This document shows, piece after piece, positions 43,805 to 52,345 of a stretch of 64,000 nt of DNA. The first letter of the stretch is position 1; the number at the start of each line of letters is the position of its first letter. The notes beneath the pieces were generated by a model. It saw only the letters and a program-made list of their open reading frames with translations. It was not told where the DNA came from and did no database searches. The DNA comes from Pseudeuparius sepicola (taxonomy: Eukaryota > Arthropoda > Insecta > Coleoptera > Anthribidae), in contig OY987298.1 in NCBI GenBank assembly GCA_963920635.1, positions 112,272,035 to 112,336,034 of the forward strand. The letters run 5' to 3'. A program made the position numbers and the translations under genes.

Positions 43805-45409
43805 CTAAAAGTATTTTTTTTTTAGATAATTCCGATATTTATTTGGATCCCTGCAAGCATTTAAATTTTGTTTACGAACAATTTTTTCGAGATACATTAG
43901 AATGTATACACCGCAGTTGTATGCATCTTTTTGTGTGGTGTGCCGAGGTGACTTGATTTGAGTCCAGCTTTCACATAATCTTTTGTCGATTTTATTTTTT
44001 ATGCAAAATTGATGCAGAGTATTTAAAAAGTACGCAAAATGTTGCGAATTTGATTCTTCTGTCAACAAAGGATCAAGAATCATATATGTTTTTTTTATCG
44101 TGTCTGCCAACATAAGAATCCAATGATTACCTCCCACAAGAGTTGGCATTACTAATACTGTATCAATATTCAGTTTAGGAATGCACTCGATTTCACCATC
44201 ATTGTAAACTTCAGCCTCTTCCAAATTATCGAAAGACGTTCTATGTATTATACCAGATACGCTCGCATTTACAGGGGTATGTATATCTTGGTTTTTTAGA
44301 ATGCACCCAATGCATAGATCGATCAGAAAATTTGAGAGCCACATGCTGTTTACGTCTCTCGATATATTCAGTGTTTGATAATCTTTAAAGTCCAGAGCTT
44401 TAATCTGGCAATGTTCAAATTGTCTTGAACTGAATGTGGCCAAAACGAAGTCCACTGTGTTGGTCGAAATTTTAATGGGGTCTGTAGAAACTTTGCCTTC
44501 GTTGGTGACATTATTGCAATTATTGGAATCGACTTTACAAATGTATATTTCGCACAAATCACACAAATATGAAGATTCTCTTGTATTTAAGTATGATGTA
44601 TTTTGTATATTTGTGCAAACAAAGTGGACCCATCTAAAACAGCCCTCACACCGAACCCACTGCACTATTGTTTGGCCGTGTTTTTTTGCGCAAAATAAGC
44701 AACTTTTTTCGATATTCTTCGAAAATTTTATGACGTCCATTTGCAACTTTTCGGCATATAATTCCCGATTAAATTCTTGCCCTCCTTCATATTTATGTAG
44801 AATGTACAGTCCACTGTCATTCCTATTCACAATGCCACCATTGGTCTCGATCGTAAACTCATTTTCGTCTAAGCCCATAGAATAAAGCAAAGCTTCTGAC
44901 TGTGCTTTGGTGTTATTATAAGATATTATGTGTTTTCTTTTCATATTAATAATAATTAACTTAAAGCAATCTAATATTCTGTAAGGTTTCACATAATACA
45001 TATCTATTTGTGGTAAATTAACCACTTCAAGAACTGAAAGTATATCTCCGGTTTCTAAAAGTAATCTTTTTTTTGGTATGTTTTGAACGTTTTTGTTTAT
45101 AAAATGTAAACAAAAATCTACAGTGTCGGTAGTTATATTTTCTTTGATAGATACATAGTCATCAATGTATAAATAATTTTGTTCGATGAAAGATACAACG
45201 TACCTTCTATTGGGCAGTTTTTGGTAAAATTCGGTATCTGCAACTAACCCATTGTCGTATAAAGTTAGAAGAGGTTGCAAAGCCGAACTTATATTTTTTT
45301 CGTTTACAACACCGAAAGATATATCTTCTTCATCATCGAAGTGGTCTTTTCTGATATTCCCCACTTCGCTTTCTTCCTTATTATTTATTCTATTGACCAA
45401 ACCATCCAT
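43805..45409 (-). CDS. PHD finger plus Ulp1/SENP-type protease (part of MULE gene)
   Basis: 534 codons. Residues 237-286 form a PHD finger (C237, C240, C254, C257, H262, C265, C283, C286; C4HC3), a module that reads chromatin marks. Residues about 355-510 are a C48 (Ulp1/SENP) cysteine-protease fold with GGNHWILMLAD (H429), ILDP (D446), TTQKDAYNCG (Q493, C499): the complete His-Asp-Gln-Cys set. Such proteases cleave SUMO-like modifiers and are carried by several Mutator- and KDZ-type transposons. The ATG at 45409 overlaps the end of the transposase frame by 25 bases. The frame stays open upstream of the ATG into an A8 run (45432-45439), so it was probably the C-terminal part of one protein joined in the -1 frame. 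Confidence 0.85.
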   Translation of the reverse strand: MDGLVNRINNKEESEVGNIRKDHFDDEEDISFGVVNEKNISSALQPLLTLYDNGLVADTEFYQKLPNRRYVVSFIEQNYLYIDDYVSIKENITTDTVDFCLHFINKNVQNIPKKRLLLETGDILSVLEVVNLPQIDMYYVKPYRILDCFKLIIINMKRKHIISYNNTKAQSEALLYSMGLDENEFTIETNGGIVNRNDSGLYILHKYEGGQEFNRELYAEKLQMDVIKFSKNIEKSCLFCAKKHGQTIVQWVRCEGCFRWVHFVCTNIQNTSYLNTRESSYLCDLCEIYICKVDSNNCNNVTNEGKVSTDPIKISTNTVDFVLATFSSRQFEHCQIKALDFKDYQTLNISRDVNSMWLSNFLIDLCIGCILKNQDIHTPVNASVSGIIHRTSFDNLEEAEVYNDGEIECIPKLNIDTVLVMPTLVGGNHWILMLADTIKKTYMILDPLLTEESNSQHFAYFLNTLHQFCIKNKIDKRLCESWTQIKSPRHTTQKDAYNCGVYILMYLEKIVRKQNLNACRDPNKYRNYLKKKYF

Positions 45410-46515
45410 TTTGTAGTAGGCAAAGTTTTTATTTTTTTTATAAGTTTTTTTCCATTTTTATTTTTGTTCGTACTATATGATTCGTCTGAAATTATTATTT
45501 TGCTTTTTACATCGTTAAAAATTTCTTCCATATCTATATAGTAAGGATTATTTTTAAAATGTTTCTTTTCAGCAAAAAAAACTCCTAGTTCAGGCTCTTC
45601 AGCTTCATATTCATTTAGTATTATATCGGATATATCACCAATATTTGCATTTTTTTGCATATTCAAACAACTTTTTTTTAATTTCTCTTCGGCACCTTCC
45701 GTTAATTTAGAATTGTATTCCGGTAGCAGTAGCTCACAGATTAATCTAAACCAAACTCTAATATCTTCATACGCTTTTATTACTAAGGGAGCAGCCAAAA
45801 AGTATTTGAGTTGTTCGTTGTTTTTTCCATAAATTTTGACATCGTTTGTTACTATTTTCATGAAATGCGCTGTACATATTTTGAGGGGTAACATATTCAT
45901 ATTGGAATGTATTAAATATAAGTAGTCTTGTAAAGACATATGATTCCAATACAGCATGATGCTATTTATTAAGGCTAAGCTAAAATCTGTTACTACATAT
46001 TTAAAAGGGGGCCATACTAAATTGTTTTCCAAAGAAAATCGTTTAAAATTTATGAGGCAGAATCCGATGGCAGCAGCATCGTGCTTATTTATTATAAATT
46101 CAAAAACAGGAACGATTCTTTCATTACATTGTATTACCCCACAATAATAAAATGTTCTTTTCTCTCCTTCTATGCCCTTAGGAAGGCTCCCTGTTGCATC
46201 AAGATGTAAAGCCGGAGGAGATTCACTGGACTGAATCAGGCATAGCTGTTCTTTGCTAAACGTGTGAACTTGTAAGGGCTCTGATACAAACTGAATATAA
46301 TCTTTATTGTCTCTTTTCATTCTTATTAAGTCGATAATTGTGTCTTCATCTCTGTCAAGCCGAGATAATGCCTCTGACCTAATTTTGCGGAATACTTCGT
46401 CCGATTTTATCCCTTGCAAGTTGCCGGATTTAATTAACAACTCGTTACTTCGACATGTCTCAGATATTCGTAAATTCGCAGCATTAATAATTTTCAGTTT
46501 TTCCCCCGTGATCAA
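45385..46515 (-). CDS. Mutator-like DDE transposase core
   Basis: 376 codons, in the same frame as the segment 46516-47322 and separated from it by a single TGA (46518-46516). It therefore has no start codon of its own (the first codon is TTG). Likely catalytic residues are D106 in PALHLDATGSL and D177 in FKYVVTDFSLAL. C214-x2-H217 (KICTAHFMK) is the CxxH signature between the second Asp and the Glu in Mutator transposases. The third acidic residue is perhaps E250. The spacing follows the MULE fold. The reaction would be cut-and-paste transposition at the terminal inverted repeats. It ends TLPTTKWMVWSIE, overlapping the protease frame. Family assignment comes from motifs only. Confidence 0.75.
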   Translation of the reverse strand: MITGEKLKIINAANLRISETCRSNELLIKSGNLQGIKSDEVFRKIRSEALSRLDRDEDTIIDLIRMKRDNKDYIQFVSEPLQVHTFSKEQLCLIQSSESPPALHLDATGSLPKGIEGEKRTFYYCGVIQCNERIVPVFEFIINKHDAAAIGFCLINFKRFSLENNLVWPPFKYVVTDFSLALINSIMLYWNHMSLQDYLYLIHSNMNMLPLKICTAHFMKIVTNDVKIYGKNNEQLKYFLAAPLVIKAYEDIRVWFRLICELLLPEYNSKLTEGAEEKLKKSCLNMQKNANIGDISDIILNEYEAEEPELGVFFAEKKHFKNNPYYIDMEEIFNDVKSKIIISDESYSTNKNKNGKKLIKKIKTLPTTKWMVWSIE

Positions 46516-47322
46516 TCAATTTACTCCCCGAACCTGTTCGGTCAACTTTTGAAGATGATTGAAATTTATGTCGCTGCTGTAAACACTTCCGTGTAAATAT
46601 TTATTAATAATAATTTTAAAGAGTTTGCATGTTTTATGTATACATTTGGCGTATATAACAATTGAAGATTTATTTAACCGTTTATGGCAGATTTTAAGCG
46701 GGCATGTGTTATTTACATGCAAGCGAACCATATTCTTGATCACATAATTAATTTCTGTATTGATACTCTTCTTTAAAACTTTGGAATGGAGATCACTTAA
46801 TTCAAATGATCCTTCAAAGGTATTGCATGTTACGAAATTTTTACTCCGAGAGAGATCAGCACCTTTTTTAAAAACATTTTTTGTGCCAATGGGTAACAAG
46901 TCACAAGAAATTGGTGTGGCGCAGTCATCAAACTCTTTTAATGTACTTTCGATGTTACATTTATCTGGAGTCACGGCGTTAACTAAATTCCCCAAGTTGT
47001 CATTTACAGACATTTTGTCAGGCGTTTGTGGTCTGCTAAATTTCGTATCAGAATCGAAAACAAATTCAGGCTGTTCGTCATCAAGTTGTGCAGGGAAGTT
47101 TGAGATATTGGAAATATTTTTTGTATTTGCTTGCACCGGAGTTGAAGTGCGAGGATTAAGAAATTTTGGATTTTTTAAAATTATAAAATTATACAGCCTT
47201 AGCCGGTTAGTTTTATTATATTTTATAGCCAAATAATCACACAGTTGTTCGAAAATGGCGCTTCTTTGTCGAACCGAGATTCTAAAATCCTCGACTTGTA
47301 AGCCAGTCTTTGACAAAAGCAC
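46516..47322 (-). CDS. N-terminal region of the MULE transposase
   Basis: 268 codons. The first 60 residues resemble a helical DNA-binding region, followed by an acidic, Ser/Thr-Pro linker (residues 60-160). Residues 207-232 carry CPLKIC and CIHKTC, a likely FLYWCH/WRKY-like zinc-binding module common at MULE N-termini. No ATG starts the open frame (first codon GTG). An ATG at 47369 begins MAFFKLSPLEK and joins this frame only if one extra T is present in TGCTTTTG; the mirrored fragment at 56281-56996 has that extra T. It ends at TGA, after which the frame continues as the transposase core. It is therefore probably one gene with a recent frameshift and nonsense change. Confidence 0.65.
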   Translation of the reverse strand: MLLSKTGLQVEDFRISVRQRSAIFEQLCDYLAIKYNKTNRLRLYNFIILKNPKFLNPRTSTPVQANTKNISNISNFPAQLDDEQPEFVFDSDTKFSRPQTPDKMSVNDNLGNLVNAVTPDKCNIESTLKEFDDCATPISCDLLPIGTKNVFKKGADLSRSKNFVTCNTFEGSFELSDLHSKVLKKSINTEINYVIKNMVRLHVNNTCPLKICHKRLNKSSIVIYAKCIHKTCKLFKIIINKYLHGSVYSSDINFNHLQKLTEQVRGVN

Positions 47323-47559
47323 TGAATTTTTTCCATTTTCTCCAATGGAGAAAGTTTAAAGAAAGCCATTCTGTAGGTACGAAAAAATCAAATGCGAGCA
47401 CAAAACAAAAATAAGATTACCTATACCACAAAAATAAAAACGTATTTAAAATATTTTAATTTACTTACTAAGTATACAGAAATCAACGAAAACCAAAGTT
47501 ACAATTTTTAAACCCCAAATTTGAGCAACTAAAAAATATGCAACTTCTGTATACCTGGT
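47323..47559 (-). promoter_or_regulatory. 5' leader of the transposase gene (shared by both arms)
   Basis: Sequence upstream of the transposase start, mirrored at about 56285-56500. Conservation in both arms suggests that the promoter lies in or near the centre of the inverted repeat. No TATA box or initiator can be assigned securely. Confidence 0.35.
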
Positions 47560-47810
47560 ACACCAAAACAAAAAACTAACTACTTATCTACTGAAAAACA
47601 AAAATAAAATATACCTACAACAAAAATAAAATCTAAGTACTTACTGAAAAACAAAAATAAAATATACCTACAACAAAAATAAAATCTACTTACTGAAAAA
47701 CGAAAATAAAATAAAACCTACTTCACTCTAAGAACTTCGAAACTGAAAAATTACTTATCAAAAATCCGTTAAGTAATATAAATTAAACAATACAGGCTAC
47801 TTCTTATACG
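47560..47810. repeat. Inner inverted repeat, left arm
   Basis: ACTGAAAAACAAAAATAAAA units (three imperfect copies), CACTCTAAGAACTTCGAAAC and ATCAAAAATCCGTTAAGTAA are inverted at 48395-48625. The left arm has about one extra copy of the internal ~53-bp unit. Confidence 0.9.
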
Positions 47811-48394
47811 ACCAATGTTGCACATTCTATAAGCAAGCCCCAACTGACGCCAGAATTGGCGCGTACTGCAAGGCCGTCTCAACGTCTTCTCAGCATCGTT
47901 GCCACTCGTTGTCTCTTCAACAGTGTTGCCGCCAATACTTAAGCGTTTCTAGATAGTTCCTCGGTTCGTACCACCAGTGGCGGCTCGTGCGGTGGAGCCA
48001 CGGTGGCCCTACCACCGACCATGCTCCGTTATCGACCCTAGTTTACACAAATTCATAGGTATTAATAATTTTGCACTAATAAAATAAACTTCCTGATATT
48101 TACTTATCGTGGCAATTGGCACCGGCAGCAGGGGCAACGCCGCGCCAACTCGCCGGCGGCGCGCGGCGGCGTGTAGGCGTGACATGTGCCGGCCGGAACC
48201 CGAGCCCGCCCGAGCCCGCCCGAGCCGAGCCGAGCCACCACTTCGTCTGTGCGAGCCACCTTCCGTTTTGACACCATTGTAGACAAAGACCGAAAGCGGT
48301 CCGGCGAATGTAGAAGTGAGATCGACAATAATTGGGAATCAAACAATTCACATTGAGTTTATTTTTTGATTAATATTTCTTCATTGAGAAGGAT
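47811..48394. other. Central spacer of the palindrome, GC-rich core
   Basis: About 580 bp not mirrored. 48115-48260 is extremely GC-rich (GCCGGCGGCGCGCGGCGGCG, and CCCGAGCC repeats). CAGTGGCGGCTCGTG near 47970 resembles hAT-type termini in insects, but a matching right end was not established. Two overlapping minus-strand frames of 80-83 codons over the GC-rich part look like composition artefacts. Confidence 0.4.
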
Positions 48395-48616
48395 AATAGT
48401 TACCCTTTATACTTTATTTGTATTGTTTAATTTATATTACTAAACGGATTTTTGATAAATAATTTTTCAGTTTCGAAGTTCTTAGAGTGAAGTAGATTTT
48501 ATTTTATTTTCGTTTTTCAGTAAGTAGATTTTATTTTTGTTGAGGTATATTTTATTTTTGTTTTTCAGTAGATAGGTAAGTAGTTATTTTTTTGTTTTGT
48601 TGTACTTACCTATAGG

Positions 48617-48625
<9 letters not shown>
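48395..48625. repeat. Inner inverted repeat, right arm
   Basis: Inverse of 47560-47810 (TTTTTGATAAATAATTTTTC, GTTTCGAAGTTCTTAGAGTG, TTTTATTTTTGTTTTTCAGT). The match resumes at about 56281 after the SINE/Dong insertion. Confidence 0.9.

Positions 48626-48630
<5 letters not shown>

Positions 48631-48654
<24 letters not shown>
48631..48654. repeat. (TAA)n at the Dong 5' junction
   Basis: About eight TAA units lie directly upstream of Dong copy 1. They are the left half of the SINE-tail microsatellite into which Dong inserted. Confidence 0.9.
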
Positions 48655-48668
48655 CGAACATCTACAAC

Positions 48669-48767
48669 ATGGGAGCCAAACGAGAACTAGGGTTCCACCC
48701 ACCGAAGGTGCTGCGCGGGAACTTCAGCCAGCGTTCACAGAGGCGGGATTACCACGACGACGCATGA
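48669..48767 (+). CDS. Dong copy 1 leader ORF, 32 codons
   Basis: MGAKRELGFHPPKVLRGNFS followed by a basic QRSQRR segment and DDA. Its TGA overlaps the ATG of the main frame as ATGA. The same frame exists in copy 2 with one substitution (H to N). The 4-base overlap would allow termination-reinitiation; alternatively it is a small frameshift that split an originally longer N-terminus. The protein has no known domain. Confidence 0.45.
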   Translation: MGAKRELGFHPPKVLRGNFSQRSQRRDYHDDA

Positions 48768-51700
48768 AATGGACTGTGTCCATGAATGAATCGATTATGC
48801 GTATTTTTTACAGGGTGACAAACTTAGGACAAGAGATGATCGGCTACCGACAACAACTGCATGCCGAGTTCTGCAGGGAGTTTCCACACATGCAAGTGTC
48901 TGAACAAAGAGTGTCAGATCAGTATCGAACTATTCTAAGAAATAACCGAATTCCAGAAACGCGACTTAACGCTATCAAACGGGAAGTTGAGCTAGAGATC
49001 CACGGCGAACACATAGACATAGATGACAACAACAACAATGGGGAACTTCAGGCGCCTGGACAACAACTAGAAGCCGAAACGGTAGAACCAACAACCGAGA
49101 GTCTGGAATCGGTTAACGAAGAACATTGTGAAGGCTTAAACACACATATGAGACAGGCAGTAGTGCGATACGAAGGCACAGACCCACTGAGCAGGCCACC
49201 GCTACCAAGATTAAATTCTTCCAGGAAACTTGCGATCGTGCTAGATCTTATGAACACACGAATTTTACCAAACTATGTTTCAGTGACACCAACATTAGAA
49301 CGTATGCACATGTTAATCTACTGTGCCGCAACGGCAGTCACCACTGTAATGGGTGCCAAGATCCGAACGGTCCAAGAGTTGAATCGTGCAAGACCAGAAC
49401 CACGAATGACTCAATGGGAAATGCGACTAAATCGGAAGATCGAGAGTCTCCGTAAAGACATAGGACAAGTGACGGAATATATCAGAGGAGTAAGAACTAG
49501 AAGGATCCAGAGGGCGGTGCAGGCAATAATGAGCCGCACCCAAATGCATTCTCGGCATGACCCCGCGAACATCACTGCTCAACAATGTCTTGACACATTA
49601 AAACAAAAACTTTCTGTTTTCGCAGGGCGTCTGAGGAGATACAAGGCTAGTAACAACAGGAAACGAGACAACAAACTCTTTGAACGATCAGAAAAGGGTT
49701 TCTACCGTGCTTTTAATTCTATCGCCGATGCCACAAATGCGAGTTACCCTAGCAGAGAACAGGTCGACGGTTTCTGGAGAAATCAACTTGCCACACCAGG
49801 TCCATACAATGTCAGTGCAAGCTGGATCAGCGAAGAACGCGAGATGGGCCGGAACTATAGCCAGATGCAACACGAGCAATTCACAACCGCTGAGGTCTCC
49901 GATGTCATCAAGAATTCCCACAACTGGAAGGCACCAGGTCCAGATCATCTCCAAAATTATTGGATTAAGAAGTTGTGGTGCACGCATGAACAGATAACTA
50001 CCTTAATTAATGAAGTCTTGCTCGATCCTCTGAAAATGCCATTGTTTCTTACACAGGGTGCAACCTACCTGTTACCAAAAGACCAGCGGAATACGGATAA
50101 CCCTGCCAAGTACCGCCCAATAACCTGCTTGCCTACGCTGTACAAGATAATCACATCTTGCCTTACGCAGCGAATATATGCTCACTGCGAGCGGAACAAC
50201 ATCATTGCAATGCAGCAGAAGGGCTGCTCGAAGGGCGCAATGGGATGCAAAGAGCAACTCATCATAGACTCTGTCATCTGCAACCAGGCTCATTCCAAGC
50301 AACGAAACCTCCACATGGCTTATGTGGACTACAAAAAAGCATTTGATTCCGTACCTCACGACTGGCTCACAGGTATCTTAAAGCTGTATAAAATAGATCA
50401 TCATACAGTTTCCTTTTTAGAACACGTTATGACAACCTGGCGCACTAAGATACAACTCAGAACCGCAGACAGTAACATCGAGACCGACACAATCAACATC
50501 CGAAGAGGGATTTTCCAAGGAGATTCACTCAGTCCACTGTGGTTCTGCATGGCGATGAACCCTCTATCACATCGGTTGAACTCTACAAAATATGGCTTCG
50601 CTATCAAAAGCAACAACGCAGAAGCGATCAAGTTGAATCACCTATTATATATGGATGATTTAAAACTGATCGCAGCAACCAAAAACCAACTAACGCAAAT
50701 GCTTAAAATTGTAGAGGAGTTCTCCAGGGACATCGGAATGCTGTTTGGACTGGACAAGTGCCGCACCCTTAATATCATCCGGGGAAAGCTCGAACAAGCT
50801 CAAAGGATAGACCATCGAACAATGAAGACTGATTTAACGAATGAATTCATCAAGAGAGTAAGACAAGTAGTGCGAACTGATCTTAACAGCAGGAATTTGT
50901 TTAAGGCCCTGAACACGTATGCGTGCTCTGTACTCAGCTATTCGTTCGGAATAGTGAATTGGACCAACACGGACATCAACAACCTGCAACGAAAAGTTAG
51001 GACACTACTGACAAAAGCTCATAAACATCATCCCCGTAGCGCCGTAGAAAGAACAACTCTGCCACGTCAACTAGGAGGAAGAGGATTGGCAGATCTCAGC
51101 AAGCAATTGGACCAACAAATATTAAATCTGCGTAATTATTTCTACAGGCAGGCCAACAGCTCCACCCTATATAGGGCTATATGCGGAGCAGGCGTCTCAA
51201 CACCGCTACGTCTGACGGAACACGAGCGTCAAAATCACCACCGAACCGACAACGATAAACTACAGAGGTGGTTGGGGAAGCCGCTGCACGGGAGGCATCC
51301 TAATGAGGTTAACCAGGAACATGTCGACAAGTTAGCGTCGAACTATTGGCTGACCTCGGGACGAATGTTCCCCGAGACGGAAGGCTTCCTACTGGCCATA
51401 CAAGATCAGGTTATACCAACTCGCAACTACCTAAAATTCATTGTAGGAGATGCATCGGTAGTGGATGACAGATGCAGATACGGGTGCCCAACTTCAGAAA
51501 CAATCCAGCACATAACAGGAGGATGTCAGATGTTCGCATCAACGGAATATAAGGAACGACACGATTCGGTTGCCAAGATCTTGCACCAGGAACTGGCGGA
51601 AAAGCTGCTGCTTGTGCAGGCAGAGAGGGTCCCATATTACAACTACACACCTGAGCCTGTTCCTGAGAACAGCAACTACAAGATGTACTGGGATCGTACA

Positions 51701-52081
51701 GTTCTGACAGATCAACGAGTTGCTCATAACAGACCGGACCTTATAATAGTTGATAAAATTTCTAGGCAGACAACTCTGATTGATGTGGCCATCCCGAACA
51801 ACAACAACCTGCGTGTGAAGCAAGTCGAGAAGATCGCGAAGTACAGAGATTTAGAAGAACGAATTAGAAGGCAATGGGAAATGGAGAACGTCCAGACGAT
51901 TCCAATCATCATGTCAACAACTGGTGTTATACCAAAAAGTTTGCTGAGAAACATCAAGGAGCTGGGTCTAACTGATAGTCTTTACAGGTCCATGCAGAAA
52001 GCGGTACTACTTGCGACAGCCCGAACCGTCAGGAAATTCATGGGGAATGCAGGATCATCCAACAACATCAATGTCACCTAA
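48764..52081 (+). CDS. Dong-type RT/endonuclease, 1105 aa, internal deletion
   Basis: Same plan as copy 2: an N-terminal region with GYRQQLHAEFCREFP and SEQRVSDQYRTILRN, fingers APGPDHLQNYWIKKLW, RT motif A YVDYKKAFDSV, motif B FQGDSLSPLWF and motif C YMDD. A C-terminal CCHC knuckle and restriction-like endonuclease PD...D follow. It is otherwise about 98 percent identical to copy 2, but 27 residues are missing after GKLEQ, including the conserved YKYLG of the RT thumb region. The break lies between short ACAA repeats, so microhomology deletion is likely. The frame is preserved, but loss of YLG probably abolishes polymerisation. Confidence 0.88.
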   Translation: MKWTVSMNESIMRIFYRVTNLGQEMIGYRQQLHAEFCREFPHMQVSEQRVSDQYRTILRNNRIPETRLNAIKREVELEIHGEHIDIDDNNNNGELQAPGQQLEAETVEPTTESLESVNEEHCEGLNTHMRQAVVRYEGTDPLSRPPLPRLNSSRKLAIVLDLMNTRILPNYVSVTPTLERMHMLIYCAATAVTTVMGAKIRTVQELNRARPEPRMTQWEMRLNRKIESLRKDIGQVTEYIRGVRTRRIQRAVQAIMSRTQMHSRHDPANITAQQCLDTLKQKLSVFAGRLRRYKASNNRKRDNKLFERSEKGFYRAFNSIADATNASYPSREQVDGFWRNQLATPGPYNVSASWISEEREMGRNYSQMQHEQFTTAEVSDVIKNSHNWKAPGPDHLQNYWIKKLWCTHEQITTLINEVLLDPLKMPLFLTQGATYLLPKDQRNTDNPAKYRPITCLPTLYKIITSCLTQRIYAHCERNNIIAMQQKGCSKGAMGCKEQLIIDSVICNQAHSKQRNLHMAYVDYKKAFDSVPHDWLTGILKLYKIDHHTVSFLEHVMTTWRTKIQLRTADSNIETDTINIRRGIFQGDSLSPLWFCMAMNPLSHRLNSTKYGFAIKSNNAEAIKLNHLLYMDDLKLIAATKNQLTQMLKIVEEFSRDIGMLFGLDKCRTLNIIRGKLEQAQRIDHRTMKTDLTNEFIKRVRQVVRTDLNSRNLFKALNTYACSVLSYSFGIVNWTNTDINNLQRKVRTLLTKAHKHHPRSAVERTTLPRQLGGRGLADLSKQLDQQILNLRNYFYRQANSSTLYRAICGAGVSTPLRLTEHERQNHHRTDNDKLQRWLGKPLHGRHPNEVNQEHVDKLASNYWLTSGRMFPETEGFLLAIQDQVIPTRNYLKFIVGDASVVDDRCRYGCPTSETIQHITGGCQMFASTEYKERHDSVAKILHQELAEKLLLVQAERVPYYNYTPEPVPENSNYKMYWDRTVLTDQRVAHNRPDLIIVDKISRQTTLIDVAIPNNNNLRVKQVEKIAKYRDLEERIRRQWEMENVQTIPIIMSTTGVIPKSLLRNIKELGLTDSLYRSMQKAVLLATARTVRKFMGNAGSSNNINVT

Positions 52082-52246
52082 GGCCCGATAACATGGCAAG
52101 GGTCTCGTCCGAGCCAGATCCTTTTGGTATCCGGGATACCCGGGATCTGAGTGAATGTTCCCCGTAGAGGGAGTGCGAATGCCTTTTGGCTAAGTCGAGA
52201 TAATAATAATAATAATAACAACAACAACAACACAAACATCTACAAC

Positions 52247-52345
52247 ATGGGAGCCAAACGAGAACTAGGGTTTCACCCACCGAAGGTGCTGCGCGGGAAC
52301 TTCAGCCAGCGTTCACAGAGGCGGGATTACAACGACGACGCATGA
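52247..52345 (+). CDS. Dong copy 2 leader ORF, 32 codons
   Basis: Same 32-codon frame as copy 1, ending in an ATGA overlap with the main ORF at 52342. In the tandem context the frame is also open upstream through the TAA linker (read as AAT, poly-Asn) back into the 3' end of copy 1, giving 64 codons. That extension is created by the junction. Confidence 0.45.
   Translation: MGAKRELGFHPPKVLRGNFSQRSQRRDYNDDA

Larger units (their letters stand above)
48654..52200 (+). mobile_element. R4/Dong-type non-LTR retrotransposon, copy 1
   Basis: A full-length unit with a short 5' leader, a 32-codon leader frame, the RT/endonuclease frame, and a ~120-bp 3' non-coding region with a GGTATCCGGGATACC hairpin ending GCTAAGTCGAGA. 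Both sides are (TAA)n. Dong elements are known to insert into TAA repeats. Copy 1 is joined head-to-tail to copy 2 through a (TAA)n(CAA)n linker (52201-52233). Confidence 0.88.

Noticed and set aside
47950..48260. A hAT MITE starting CAGTGGCGGCTCGTG
   Set aside because: A plausible inverse end (CGAGCCACCAC) exists near 48240, but no 8-bp duplication matches, so the boundaries are unsupported.
48100..48351. Two overlapping minus-strand frames of 80-83 codons with Arg/Ala/Gly-rich sequence
   Set aside because: Explained by extreme GC content and short GAGCC/CCCGAGCC repeats; no domain and no mirror conservation in the other arm.
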